DNA of 64,000 nt from Tolypeutes matacus (GCA_026826555.1 JAKSZT010053928.1:45309089-45373088), one strand, 5' to 3'. Positions 11,416-23,977 are shown, numbered from the stretch's first letter. Numbers and translations are program-made. The notes: generated by a model not told the origin, from the sequence alone.

Positions 11416-12295
11416 CTTTCTGTTCTTCAGTGGATGAGCATCCATAGGGAGGGATGGAGAGGCAGATACCCTCTCCTTTGTTCATCAACAAGAGGGATGG
11501 AACTGAAGAAGTGAGCATGGGGCCAGAGACTGGTGGCTTTGGCCATTAGTTGATGGTGATTCATTTTCTCGCAAGGAGTTAAACCTAACAGAGTCCACGG
11601 GAGGGTGGCCATGGCACTGAGACCTGAGTGCTTGCACAAAGGCACTGGTTGGCAGCCTGGGGCCTGATGTGGCCCCAATCACAGATAACAGGTTCACATC
11701 TTTAGATGCTTATGCTTTAGATAACTGCTGCCGGTAAATAACCCAGTTCATATTGAATAAGTGTTGTTAGGGACCAAATGAGAGCTTCCTGGACAAGGGA
11801 GAAAAACTCAGAAAGTACATAAGTAGGGAGAAGTTGGTGGCAAAGAAGGCAAAGAAAGCTGGTCCTGAGTATAGCCAGGGAGAAAAGAGCCCTGTCCTTC
11901 CTGATGAGAACCTGGTGAAGGTGGTCCCAGAAGCTGAGTTTGCTTACAGAGCAGGCACCAGCGGGGGAGGAGGTTTGGCACTGGATTTTCTAGAAGTCTC
12001 TGCGTGATGGTGAAGGATGTGGAGGGAGATAGTTATAAAAACCTGATGAGAAAATTTAACCCTGAGGAAGAAGAACCTAATATCACCTAGACCGTAATGA
12101 AGAATCCACTCTTCCTTTCCCAGGTAGATGTGCCCTCAGGCTTTCCTGGGTCCCTTGGTGCCTCTTCTTCCTCTCCTGTGTTGCCAAGCCCCTGAGCACC
12201 CAGAAAACATTACCTGGATAGAGACCCTTGATGGAATGGCCAAGTTATTAAATTTAATTCCCCGTAGTGTACCCAAATTAACATTTGTATCTTTA
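11416..12295. other. Unassigned DNA
   Basis: No recognisable repeat. Part of 11900-12080 is purine-rich. No exon can be supported. Confidence 0.4.
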
Positions 12296-12299
12296 AGGA

Positions 12300-12605
12300 A
12301 AGGGTCCACCAAAAAGGGCCTATGGGCCCAAATCCAGCCTGCCGCTGTCTGATTTTGTTTAGCACAAAAACTAAAATGACGTTTACGATTTTAAGTGGCT
12401 GGAAAGAAATCAAAAGAAGAATATTTCACGACATGTGAAAATTACATGAAATTCAACTTTTGGTGCCCATGAAACAAAATTTTCATGCTCATTCCACAGC
12501 TACTTTTGCAGAGCTCAGAGGTTATGATAGAGACCCTATGGCTCACAAAGCCCAAGATATTTACCATTTGACCCTTTGCAGGTAAAGTTTGCTGACCATG
12601 CAATA
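12300..12605. mobile_element. hAT-Charlie-like nonautonomous element
   Basis: It contains 'gcccaaatccagcctgccgc' near the left end, an internal 'tttcacgacatgtgaaaatt' and 'gaaattcaacttttggtgcc' block, and a right end reading 'aggtaaagtttgctgaccat'. The same internal block occurs at 16376-16425, so the two copies belong to one family. A shorter relative lies at 28437. Confidence 0.75.
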
Positions 12606-13890
12606 AGGTATTAATGAGGCTGAGGAGATGAAACACTTGCTTCTCCTTTTTCTTTGTGGCTGACTTTAGTAAACGACAGAATTTATTTTAAAACATGAGC
12701 TGCTGTGTGTTGTTTTTTTTTTTTTTTTTCCCATCAATATGGCATAGTCAGCAGAGTCTATAGCCATGTGGGGCCTGAGGTCAGTGAAGAGGACTGCAGA
12801 ATGTGGCTCAAGGGCACAGACTGTGACCCTTGTTGTCTCAATTTCAGTTCCTCCTCTTGACTTCCCTCTGTTCTCTGAGGTTGGCACAGCTGTCCCTGCA
12901 CCTAAACTGTGTCAGCCTGAAAGTCTTTGACATTTCAAATTGGGGTCATAGGCTGAGCCTGTCCTTGGCTGCCTCATCTCTGGGTCTCTCCTTTCCTCTC
13001 TGTGATACCTTTCCTATAAGGCCCTATAAAATTTTTGAGTGTCCTATTTTCATCCCTGTTCTAAAATCAGTTGATTTAGTTGGGACATTCCCCAACACAA
13101 GGGTTAAAATTCCTACCGCTGCTTAGTTTTTGTTAAACCATTGGAGTGCCTGGTTTGTCAAGTTTTTTAAACTATGGAACACGTATTACAGGGAGGACTT
13201 GAAATTATACAGTCCTTTTGATGGGCCACAATGCAAGGGAAAACTAAAGATTATCTATCCTGGCTAGATGGAGTTATGGTATAAGAAGGAAGAAAAATGA
13301 AGCTTATACAAGTGGCAAAATCACTGAAGCCCCCTCATAAAGATATCAGAGAAAAACTATACAATTTGAGTCAAAACTCAAGAAGATACCTTCTCAGGTG
13401 CCTGAAAGAACCTTCCAGAATGTTCATTCCCAGAAGCCCCACCAGAGTGCGACCCTAGGACCCTTCCCTGTTCTCTGCATCTAGGAAGAGCTGAAGAACT
13501 TCTGGTATTATCCCCCAAGATCCCTAAGGGGACAACACTAAGGAAAATGAGTCCAAAGTACCTGGGCTTTCCCTCCAGGGAAGCCCTACTTTTCCCTGTA
13601 AATGAGTAAGAATCCAGCCTGGGTGTATGTTACATAGATGTGGAGGCCTCTACTGAGCACACTTTAAATTTTGACATTGATATTTCTGTAGATGAATCTA
13701 TACACCAAGCACTCCCTTGTCAAAATGTATACATTGATCCAGAAGGACTTATCCCTTAGCATCCTGGCCTGGGTCTAAAGAATAGCCATGGTTCAAATCT
13801 TAGAGGGGAACTAAGAAGCTTCAGAACAAAATTTGAAAGCATTTTCCACGTAGCAGATTTTACTTAGGGGGTGGGGGTGTTTAAAAGTTT
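12606..13890. other. Unassigned DNA with a poly(T) tract
   Basis: A T-tract is at 12713-12730. The part after about 13150 may already belong to the retroviral remnant that follows, but I see no diagnostic motif there. Confidence 0.4.
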
Positions 13891-15260
13891 TTGGCAGTGG
13901 CTTTGAGCCCCAGCACGAGTGAGCTTTGATTCTTCCCGAGACACTAACCACACGTTTGTCCCTCAGTATGAAGATTTTTTAGATCCTTTAAAAATTCCTC
14001 AGCTCTGTGATAGGCTAGCTTGGGACAGAAGAGAATTAATAAGTGACATCAAGAATGCATGCCCATTATTTTCGTATTAGAGCTGATAACTCAAAATTAA
14101 TGGATTATAAACAGAAGTTAAATGAATGCCCTCAAGATTCATATAATCACTTTTGGGAATTCTATAAGCAATTTTCTGTGGTAGAGAATTTCAAAGCCCT
14201 CTGGGAGGCATACTCTAATTTTTATCCAAGGTTTCTGTAGGAATCCAAAATGTAGCCTTCAGATGAGAATCCAAGACTGACTAGAGTTCATCCAGCCATC
14301 CACAGGCACAATAAGATTCAAAACTTAAAGCGTAGGAAGCTAATCTTATGTTCTTCCAAGTTAGTTGAAAGTTTACAAAAGCAATAGATCCCCCTTTTAC
14401 CTACCAACCATATATCCCATCATAGACACATAACTTTCTTATACTTGGCATACCTATACAGTGTTGTCATTTATTTACTCTGCCCATTATCTTGTTGGAT
14501 GATTATTACTGTAAGACCTGAGGAAAATCAGTCAGACATCATCTTACTAAATGACTTCCAACCATCCCTGAACATTGCATGATAGAACACACCTTCCTCC
14601 TTGGCCTGTGTGTGTATTGAATTGAGATTGACTTTGCACGTTAAATATAGTGATATATGGCAGGTTGAACATGGTACATGTGGACCAAATGAACAGCCTT
14701 GAGGGGAGAACTAACAATGAATAAGCCACAAGAATCAACCAGTTTGGATTTGACCCTTGCAGAAATCCCATCAGTCTTGTGGGTGGCTACCCTAATGAGA
14801 TAGGGAATCAGCTTAGAGCCCCTCCTCTTACAAACCAAAGTCAAATTGTATATGCAACCATGTTGATACCTTAATGCCTGTATTCAAAATAAACAGAGGT
14901 GGACGTGGAGCCCTTTATTAATAACCTCCTTAAACAGGATGTCTTTGTTCTAGCCCAGAGCCCAAGTACCTCTGGACACTTAGTAAAGAAGTCAGGAAAA
15001 TTTAAATTTGGCAGATAAGTCTACTGCTTTGTTGAGAATCCATGCCACATTAATGCATGTGTCGGTCCTATTCATCCCATAGTTTCTAATCCTAATACCA
15101 TCGTCTCCAGGATCCCAACGCAAGTAGCTGTTTTTCATCTGGCCAATGTGTTATTTTTCTTCTACAGTTAACAATTCCTAATACCTCTTGCCTTTTCTAC
15201 CATGACCAATAGCCAACATCAATTACATAGATGGGGCTAGTCAGGAAACTGCTTGAGCTG
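13890..15260 (+). mobile_element. Decayed class I-like endogenous retrovirus, gag-to-pol part
   Basis: A 65-codon open frame at 14043-14240 has the feel of a capsid segment of gag. About 600 bases downstream on the same strand, the sequence at roughly 14900-15220 resembles the N-terminal third of a retroviral reverse transcriptase when read across stops and frame changes. The order gag then pol fits a provirus. Every frame is interrupted, so this is non-functional. The class is inferred from the style of the RT segment and is not certain. Confidence 0.5.
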
Positions 15261-15741
15261 ATATAGTCACTAAACCTGCTTTTATCCAGGATCATCTATT
15301 TCCTTTTGCCAAGCATAAAGCAACCCTAACCCTTAAAAAATGAGGCCCCTGGTTAGAATAGGGCCACAAGCACAACAGCAGTTTGCCTCCCTCATTCTGT
15401 TTACAACTTGCTGCACCTATGCAGTCATCCCATCACCTTAAGTCCCTTCTACCATTCAGTATATCAGCTGGAAGGTGTATGTGGGAAAGGAGTGGGGTAC
15501 GGAACAAATCAGAACTGCTTTGCTGTGCCTGAATCATTCAACCCAGCAGCTTGTCATTGTGTATTCTCTCTTACTTGTGGTGCTTGTGATGCAGGGAAGG
15601 TAGTCCAGCAACCATGAAGGACATGGCAGGAATTGGGTGCCCTTCACCCACTAGCAGATGTATCAATCTTCTCTTAAGAGGTAATCCTATGTCCTAGTCA
15701 TAGTATACTTATTTTCTGGAGGATCCAAGGCATTTCCCTAG
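15261..15741. other. Unassigned, possibly further pol-derived DNA
   Basis: It lies between the RT-like remnant and MER5A. There is no clear motif. Confidence 0.3.
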
Positions 15742-15935
15742 AGCTGTGTTTCTCAAACTTTGGTATACATCAGGATCCCTTAGATGACTTGTTAAAACTC
15801 AGATTCCTGGGCCCCACTTCCAGTTTCTCATTCGGTAGGTATGAGGCGGGGCCTAAAATCTGCATTTCTGACCAGTGCCCAGTTGATGCCAATGCTGTTG
15901 GTCTAGGACCACACTTTAAGAACCATTGCTGTAGA
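15742..15935 (+). mobile_element. MER5A DNA transposon
   Basis: A near full-length copy with 'gtttctcaaactttggtata', 'cagattcctgggccccac', 'tctgcatttctgaccag' and the terminal 'ccacactttaagaaccattg'. The inverted ends are visible. It interrupts the retroviral remnant, or inserted beside it. Confidence 0.92.
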
Positions 15936-16262
15936 GGAAAACAGACATCATCACTCTGGCAAAACATTGCTCCTTAAATACATTCCTTGACATAGACTCA
16001 GGTTGTTTCCAATTTTATGGGACACATCTTCCAACTTTTATATAAAGGCTTAAACATTACAGTCTAACCACAAGCAAAAACTATGACACTAAGCAAGGAT
16101 TAAGTAGGCTTTACAATGAAGACCTTAAATGGTCTGCGGCCTTCCCAGTTATCATAACGGACATACAGTTGTCCAGCCACAAGGTTCAGCCGGTATGATA
16201 TATTAAGGCGATGGCCCAGGATGATTCCAGTTAATGTATCATCCATTTTCCTCTAATACCTT
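15936..16262. other. Unassigned, possibly retroviral-derived DNA
   Basis: It lies between MER5A and the hAT element. No motif is clear enough to name. Confidence 0.3.
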
Positions 16263-16465
16263 GGAGCAGGGGTTGGCAAACCACAGCCTGCAGACCAAAT
16301 CTGTCCTGCCATCTGTTTTTGTATGGCCTGAGAGCTAAGAATGGTTTTTACATTTTATGAAAAATATAAAAAGAAGATTTCACGACACATGAAAATGATA
16401 TGAAATTCAAATTTTGGTGCCCATAAATAATGTTTTTTTGGACTAGGGCTATGCTGATCATTTAT
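16263..16465. mobile_element. hAT-Charlie-like nonautonomous element
   Basis: The left end reads 'gcaggggttggcaaacc', the characteristic terminus of this old family. The internal 'tttcacgacacatgaaaatg' block matches the copy at 12.4 kb. The right end is eroded. Confidence 0.8.
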
Positions 16466-17060
16466 ATCTATGGCAAAATGGATTGACTGCAACAGAGATC
16501 ATATTGATTATCAGGCTCTTTACAGAAAATTTGCTGACTCCTTGTTTATAGGGAAATGGGGTTACATTGTGGCATCCACTGGACTGAGTGAAGACCATAA
16601 GAAACCTATAAAGATGTCTCAACAAACTCCTTGGAGATGTAGGTTCAAGTGACCTCAGAACTTGTGGCATGGGCTGGGGAATGCTGGGTTGTAATATTAC
16701 TAATATTACTACAGGGTTATTAACCATCTTTACTTTGTTTGCCATTACAGTTGGTTATGTATGCCAGAAACATTTTTTCCTGACCTCTTGCTGTGTCCCT
16801 TATGCCCCAGTGTCAGAACTTTTTATGTGCACCATCCTTGCCCTCGCAAATGGTTTTTGTTCCCTAAACTCAACAGTTGCATGGGAAAACAAAAATCAGT
16901 GATGGGTTTGTGTGTATGGCCTTCTTGATGGTAAGGAGTCTTTGCCTTGTGGTCTTCTGTAAATATTTCATTCTGGAGTAAATCCATGGGTTGGATGGAG
17001 TCTTCCAGATGGAAAGAGTTGGAAATATGCCTGGCAAGATGCTGCATATCCATCAGGATG
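16466..17060 (+). mobile_element. Possible env-derived remnant of the same retrovirus
   Basis: Two short open frames, 16470-16652 and 16669-16902, lie in series. The second contains a strongly hydrophobic stretch of about 20 residues, encoded near 16700-16760, that would suit a membrane anchor, with cysteines close by. Its position downstream of the RT-like remnant on the same strand fits env. The evidence is weak and no intact frame exists. Confidence 0.3.
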
Positions 17061-17473
17061 GTCATGTAGAGGCCCCGGAAGCTTTACAATAATGACATAT
17101 AATCAACTATGAGTTCGCTGGCTGAAGTGCAGCCTCAGAGTTTCCCATAAATGACACACATTGGATCACAGCAAATTCCCCAAAGACACAAACATTCAGC
17201 AATAAGAACATGGATTTCTTGACTACTGAATAAAAATGGTTTCTTGTGGTATCAGTGTCTCAGGAATGACTGATTACTTGAAATATGCTCTCCAAGCAAA
17301 CAATTAAAAAAATGCTTGATTGAAAATATGAAGAATCCATTGATAAAACTATAAAATACTTCCATTTGAACAATTTTCTTAAGCCTATATTTTTCTAGCC
17401 AGAAAAAAAATGTATGAATTTATTTGTATGAAGCTAAAAATCATGAATTAAACTTCTTTAAAAACAATTCTAG

Positions 17474-17708
17474 GGAGCAAATATGGCTCAAGTGGTTGAG
17501 CGCCTGCCTCCTACATGGCAGGTCCTAGGTTCGGTTTCTGGTGCCTCCTTAAAAAAACAAGAACAAACAACAAGCAAAACAAATGAAAAAACCAACTCAG
17601 GGAAGTTGATGTGGCTCAGTGGTTGAGCGCCGGCTTCCCGCATACAAGGTCCCCGGTTCAACCCCTGGCCCCTGGTACCTCAAAAACAAACAAATGAACA
17701 AAAATAAT
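17474..17708 (+). mobile_element. Dimeric xenarthran SINE with one target-site duplication
   Basis: Two tRNA-like SINE heads lie head-to-tail, each with an A-box-like 'tggctca(a/g)tggttgag' word and a B-box-like 'ggttc' word, and each followed by an A-rich tail. A perfect 13-bp duplication, AAAACAATTCTAG, flanks the pair at 17461-17473 and 17709-17721. The pair therefore appears to have inserted as one unit. Confidence 0.93.
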
Positions 17709-17721
17709 AAAACAATTCTAG

Positions 17722-18290
17722 TTTTCCCAGCATATTCTTAAGTTCAGAAGCATTTTGATCTGTTAATAGAGAACAATGATTAGGGAATAAAAAGTATTGG
17801 CTCTAGAAAAAGCAAAATTGTGGGGGTGAATTTTTGGTTTAAAAAGTCTTTTCTATATAAAGAAGAAGAAAAAAGAAAAGAAAAAAGCAACAAATAAATG
17901 AGAAAAAAATTTTTTAAAGTCTTTTGTGACTCCTTTCTAAAGCATATTTTACAAATATAGTATATATTTGTATAATGTATAATAATAATATAATATCCCT
18001 TTTAAACTTCAAAAGGTGGTTGAAAAACATTTATGCAATTAAAATGGGAAATTTAATATTTTAATTTTAACAATGTGGTTTGTAGTTTGTGTGGACAGAG
18101 AAAAGAACAATTGTTTAATGCAAATGTAATGTAATGTGGGATTTCAATTGAAATATGTTTCAATTGCATTATGCAAGTTAGAATCGTAAAATATGGTATC
18201 TTTTGTGATTTGGTACTAGTGAGACCTAGATAATCTAAACTATATATGTCTAGGGAAATGTTTCCACTTGGACATTTTGGATAAATTTTA
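17722..18290. other. AT-rich unassigned DNA
   Basis: Low-complexity A-rich stretches at 17860-17920 and AT repeats at 17940-18000. Nothing else is recognisable. Confidence 0.45.
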
Positions 18291-18294
18291 TCTT

Positions 18295-20385
18295 ATTTGA
18301 ATGGATATACAGTTTCACGGCTCAATAAAATTGAAACAATACAAAAAGGTATACACTATTTTTGTCTCACCCCTATTTGCTCCATCTTCATCCAGCTTGT
18401 TCCTGGTAGATAGCCATTTATATTAATTTCTTATTTATCATCCCAATGATTCTTTTTGCAAATATGCACATTTACTTGCTGCTTTTTCTCATATCAGTGG
18501 TAGCAGAGAGAAAACATTGTTCCATACTTTCCTTTCTTCACTTCCTATATATCCTGTAGATTTTTCTCTCTTTTCAGCTATATAGTTCTGTTGTGTGGTT
18601 TTATCAGTCTATTTAACAAATCTCATATTGCACTTCTTTGCTTGTTTCCAATCTTTTGCTGTTTCAAATAATGCTGCAAGGAAAAAACCTGTATATGTCA
18701 TTTTGAACCTGAGCTGGTGTATCTGCAGATTTGGATGCCAGAGATGAGATCACAGGTTTGAAGAATAAACACATCTGGAATTTTTATGGCTATTGCCAGA
18801 TTCTCTTTCATAGGAAATGGATGAGAGTTTTGTTTCCCACAGCTTTCCCACAGCCTTCCCAACAGTGTATGCTGTCAAAATTTTGGGTTGTTGTCAACTA
18901 GGCAAGTGAAAAATGGTATCACAGTATAGTACTTATTTGCAGTTCTCATGAGTGAGGTTGATGGTCTTCTCGTATGTTTAACAACCATTTGTATTTCTTA
19001 TTTTCTGTGAATGCTCTGATCATGTCCTTTGCCCATTTTTCTAATGAGATTTTGGTGTTTGTAGATTTCCAAGAGCTCTTCATTTATTAGGGCTATTTGA
19101 CCTTTGTGATATAAATTGCAAATTTTTAATTTAAGATTTATTTATCTGCTCCCCCCGCCCTGCCCCCCATTGTTTGCATTTGCTGTCTGCTTTCTGTGTT
19201 TGTTCATTGTGTGCTCTCTGTATCTGCTTACCTTCTTTTTGGGAGGCACCATGATCCTTCTTTTTAGGAGGAACCTGGGAACTCCTATGTGGGAGGGAGG
19301 TGCCCAATTGCTTGAGGCACCTCTGCTCCCTGCTTGTTTTGCCTCTCATTGTGTTTCCCCATTGTGTCATCTCATTGCGTCATCTAGTTGAGTCATTTGT
19401 TGCATCATCTTGTTGCTTCAGCTCGTCGCGCTGGCCCATCGCAATGGCTCGCTGTCTTGCCCGTCTTCTTTAGGAGGCACCGGGAACCAACCCAGGACAT
19501 CCCATGTGGTAGGTGGGCACCCAACTGCTTGAGCCACATCCCCTTCCCGCAAATTTTTTTTTCTGGTTCGTCACCTGTCTTTGTACAATGCTTATGCTTT
19601 CTTTTTCCCCACACACAAATTTTTTTAGTTTGGTTGAATTTTTAAATTATTTGTTCATACATCTGGGTTTTGACTTTATAAACATCAAGTTCTTGAAGTA
19701 ATTGTCTCATGTTTTCTTCTAGTATTTTCATGTACTTTGATTCAGAGTTTATCGTGGCGAATGGTGTGAGCCATGGTTCCATCTTTACCTTTTTCCAAAT
19801 GGCTATGCAATAGTCCCAACACCATTTATTATATAGGCCATCTTTTCCCCATTGATTCCAGATGTTGCCTTTATAGTATACTAAATTTCATTCTGATATT
19901 TGGATCCATTTCTGGACTTCCTATCTTTTGTTTGGTTTGTCTTTTTATTCATGTGTTCAGACAACACCTTTTAATTTTAATATTTTAATATCTGGTAGGG
20001 TAATTCTCCCTTATTTTTCCTTAGCACTCTTGCTGCTTGCTTAGTTTTCCACATGAACTTTCAAAGCTGCTTTTCTAGTCCCACCACCCCACTCCATCCC
20101 CCAAACTACTGCTGCTCTTTGCATTGGGGTTACCTTAGCTTAGGGATTCCTTTATGATGTTAAATCTTCTTACCCAAAAAATGTAGTATATTTTTCTCTC
20201 TATTTCAACCTATTATTGTACACTTCAGGAATATTTTATAGCATCCCTTTATAGCTTTTGTACATTTCCTGTTAAGCAATTGGTTTTGGTTTATATATAG
20301 TTCTTTCTCTTGTTCTCAGTAAAATTTTAAGGTATGAAATCTGTCACAGTTTTCTAATAATGGCTTACCAAACAGTGCATTTTAA
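18295..20385 (-). mobile_element. Old L1 LINE, reverse orientation, broken
   Basis: The reverse-strand L1 wording is clear: a 'ttgtttccaatcttttgctg' segment, 'gtcctttgcccatttttcta', then 'ccatggttccatctttacc' and 'gtcccaacaccatttatt'. These run in the order of the L1 ORF2 3' half read antisense. Many indels leave no long frame. A SINE at 19128-19548 interrupts it. Confidence 0.85.
19128..19548 (-). mobile_element. Dimeric xenarthran SINE nested in L1
   Basis: Read on the minus strand, a first tRNA-like head at about 19460-19548 is followed by a body with repeated 'gatgcaac'-like words, a second head at about 19255-19335, then 'cagatacagagagcacacaa' and a short (TAAA)n tail. A 10-bp direct repeat, GCAAATTTTT, at 19118-19127 and 19549-19558 marks the insertion. 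Confidence 0.9.
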
Positions 20386-20392
20386 ATGTGTC

Positions 20393-20845
20393 TTAGTTTA
20401 CTAGGGCTGCCATTACAAAGTACCACAAATTGGATGACTTAAAACAACAGAAATTTACTGTCTCACAGTTTTGGAGACAGAAGACCAAAATCTGTAGTGG
20501 AGAGTCCTTTCCTGCCTCTTCTGAGCTTCTGATGGTATTCTGGCAATCCTTGGGCTTCAGTCTCTGCCTCAGTTGGCACGTGGCCTTCTCCTGTGTGTCT
20601 GCCTCTTCAGATGGCATTCTCCCCTCCTGGGACTATAAGTATCCGGGTCAAAATTTCCTCTTCTTATAGGAACACCAGTCATATTGCATTAAGGGCCCAC
20701 CCTATCCCACAGGACTTCATTTTAACTTAACTAATTCCATTTGCAATGACCTATTTCCCAATACGGTCACATTCACAGGTACCAGGGATTAAGACTTGAA
20801 CATGCCTTTTTTGGAGGGGACAAAATTTGACCCATAACAGACTGG
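20393..20845 (-). mobile_element. MLT1/MaLR-type LTR, reverse
   Basis: It starts 'tcttagtttactagggctgc', has 'acaacagaaatttactgtct', later 'gaacaccagtcatattgc' and ends 'tttgacccataacag'. This is the full reverse order of a MaLR LTR. Confidence 0.85.
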
Positions 20846-22440
20846 ATATGCTATGGCTGCTCATTTGCTTTTAAATGTTTGAATTCATATGGCATTAGGG
20901 TAATTAACATGTTATAGAAAAGACTCTCAGAAATTGTCATTTAATTAATTAGTAGGATTGTCTTTAATTAAAAGTTAAGCTGCTAATAACATATATACTA
21001 TATGAAGTAATCCTCTTGGACATAATCACAATAATTTGTGTTTGCATGTATCCTTCCTTGGTAATCACATGGACTTCCAAGATAATAGGGATTTTCTTTA
21101 AAAATTCTCCTGAAGGAAATTTGAATACTTTAACAGGAACTTATCCAAAAATAGCACAATTGGGAGAATGATTTTGATTTATATACTTGCAAACTTTAAT
21201 ATAACAATATATGATGTAATATTTATATAAGTAAGGGAAAACTTATTGATCGTTATAACTGGAAGGAAAGATCCCAGCTCAGAAAAGGTATAAAGATAAT
21301 ATGAAAAGCTCTAATACTATATTAGGATTTCATAAAGTGAAAATTTTAATTGAATGTGTCAAAACATATAGGTTCTAACATTACTATATTGGGTAATAGA
21401 AAGCACAATTGGTTTGTCGATCTAGAATTTGTGTTTATGGCTCTTCCGATATAAGCATGTATATAATCATTGCAGATGGTCCTGAGGTGCTAAATAAGAC
21501 TCTTGTACAGGACTTTCCACATATCTCTTAAAGTGGTGTGACAGAATTAATTTCTACTCTATTTCATTAGCTGGATATTGTTACCATAAAAATGCCAGTA
21601 GCTAAAGTTACTCCCGTTTAAGAACTTAGAACTACTATTTGTTAGAATGTTAATTCCTTCAAATCGAAAAATAAACTGAAACAATGAGACTAAACCAAAC
21701 ATTGGGCAAGTACTTAAAAATACCACACAGAATGAAGGATGATTCTTGATTTTAAAGTTCATTCATTCAACAGTATTTATTGAGTAGAAGATTACGTATT
21801 AGGCAGTAATATACGGAAAGCTGGGGATACATCAGATTCTTGTCCTTTGGATCTTGTATCCAAATACAATTAGAAAAATTTAATTAAACTGTCCATTTTT
21901 AGTGAGATGCATTCTAAATGCAAAAGGAACAGCATGTACTATCTTGGACTTCATTGAGTGTTATTGTTGTATGAATATTGATATTGTTCTTTTGGAATTT
22001 ATTGTCAGTTAAAGCAAATAGGTAAGTTACTATTTTTAGGAATAAGATTTTCAATATGATGAAAAGTTAATATAAACTGTTACTAAAGAAGAGGAAGCAT
22101 ACAGAATTTAATAAATGTTAAATATATCTGTTAGAATGCATTATTTTACTTTGCATTAGTAGGATGACATAAAAATTGTTACTTAAGGTCAGACAAAGCT
22201 GTTTGAAATATCCAGAATTCAATTGGATATAATTGTAAATATCAGTAAAAGTTAAAAGATCCTGGGAATATGAAAAAAAATACCAGTTTCCATCAAGTTC
22301 AAAGGTCTTTATCTGATAGAAAAAGATATTTACATATTTTAGGATCTCAACAAATCACCTAGGCTAAGGTTTGCATTTATGGGATATATTTTTCAATATG
22401 TAAGTATAGCCTTAATCATTAAATTCCAACCACAGACATC
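20846..22440. other. AT-rich unassigned DNA
   Basis: About 1.6 kb of AT-rich sequence with no element or exon I can identify. Some may be very old LINE DNA. Confidence 0.4.
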
Positions 22441-22444
22441 AGTT

Positions 22445-23045
22445 TCTGAGACTATGGTGGACTAAGTATGCAGATCAATCATACCTATGATGGTACTGGT
22501 AATGAAGGGTAAAATATATTTTTAAAATCTTCTTAAAAGCATTTAAGAGCTAATAAGGGAGTAGGTTATTTTCTGATCAAAATATAAGTGAAAGGAAAAT
22601 ACAGAATGCAGCATATAGATACAGAGAAGTGGAAAATATGACAAAGCATTTAAGAGACATAGAGGACAGAGTGAGAAGGTCTAACATACATGTAATTGGA
22701 GTTCCAGAAGTAGAGGAAAGAGATAATATTATAAGAGATAACTGTTGAGAATATTGCAGCACTGATAAAAGCACTGATAAAAGAGCCCAACCCACAGATT
22801 AAAGAGCTATGACAAATCTTGAGGAAGAAATTTAAAAAAGGAAGACAACAAAATCCACATTCACAGAAAACTGATGGTAAAGAAAATATCTTAAAAGCAG
22901 AAAAAGAGAAAAGACATATCACCAACAAAGGAGTTAAAGTTGACTGAAAGCTGACTTCTCAACTGCAAACAAGGAAGCCAGAAAAGAACATCCTCAATGT
23001 GCTGAAAGAAAAAAACAGCTGTCAAATTAAAATTCTATAGACTGG
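22445..23045 (+). mobile_element. Old L1 LINE fragment (ORF1/5' part), sense
   Basis: It follows L1M ORF1-region wording: 'ggaaaatatgacaaagc', 'aattggagttccagaag', 'aaaatatcttaaaagcag' and 'aatgtgctgaaagaaaaaaa'. Stops are frequent. Confidence 0.75.
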
Positions 23046-23553
23046 GAGATTTGAGTTTTAATGTGCTCCATATGGTTCTCAATAGTCTTGGCTTGCTTTT
23101 GTAGCTTGTTACTCCTTTCCAGGAAAAGCTGCCCCTCCCTACCCTTCAATTCCCCATCCTGATATATGTTGCCATGTGAAATTTCCCTGTGTCCTTCATA
23201 GAGAGCACTGTCAGCTTGGTGTAGGAAGATAGAAAGACATCATTCTGAAGAAAAAAATATGCCCTCCTCCCTTGACTTCTAATAATAGAGCTACATGCCA
23301 CAGAGACTGCTGGGTAAGGTCTTGGAAAACAAATAAGAACCTTATGTTTTACTTCTCCTGAACAAATACTGTGACCCTTTCAAAGGTCAGTTATACATGT
23401 GCTTTACCAATGGCTCTTTAGAAATTGTTAACCTAGGCCCTATTTTAAGACAACATCATGGAATATTTTGCAATGTTGGAATATTTTGCTAAAGTCAGCT
23501 TGCTTCTTAAGTTAATGTACCTAAAATAATCCTTTGTTCCTTTTGGTAGATTT
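23046..23553. other. Unassigned DNA
   Basis: Nothing recognisable. Confidence 0.4.
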
Positions 23554-23566
23554 AAAATGTATGCCT

Positions 23567-23764
23567 TGGGAAGCGGCTGTGGCTCAATCAGTAGGGCTCC
23601 CGTTTTCCATATGGGAGGCCCCGGGTTCGGTTCCCAGGGCCTCCTGGTGAAGGCAAGCCCGCCCGCACGGCGTGGTTAGCTGACCCAGCGAGCACAAGCA
23701 GCAAGGGGGGGATAAATGAATAAATAAATAAGATCTTTAAAAATAAAATAAAATAAAATAAAAT
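23567..23764 (+). mobile_element. Xenarthran tRNA-derived SINE with (AAAAT)n tail
   Basis: The head reads 'gggaagcggctgtggctcaa' with B-box-like 'cgggttcggttcccagggcc'. A short body and a tail of (TAAA)n then (AAAAT)n follow. A perfect 13-bp duplication, AAAATGTATGCCT, is at 23554-23566 and 23765-23777. Low divergence and perfect flanks suggest a recent insertion. Confidence 0.96.
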
Positions 23765-23777
23765 AAAATGTATGCCT

Positions 23778-23977
23778 AGAAAGTCCAGTAAAGTAAATGG
23801 GTGTGAAGGTTGTAGAAACGTTGTGTTATATGTACTTGCCTCAGTCTTTCCTATATGAGGATTTTCAGTAAACAAGAAAGTTTTCCTCTAAGTTTGGAGT
23901 CTGAGGTCTCATTTTCTATAACAATCCACTAAATTCCTTTCCATAATTTAATAAGCCTATGATATAGCAACCAATAC
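23778..23977. other. Unassigned DNA
   Basis: Short spacer between the SINE and an LTR. Confidence 0.4.

Noticed and set aside
14043..14240. A small host gene
   Set aside because: The frame fits better as a gag-like remnant in a retroviral context, and it has no host-gene features.
23567..23660. Functional tRNA genes at the SINE heads
   Set aside because: The heads keep A- and B-box-like words, but they are followed by SINE bodies and tails and occur in many copies with target duplications.
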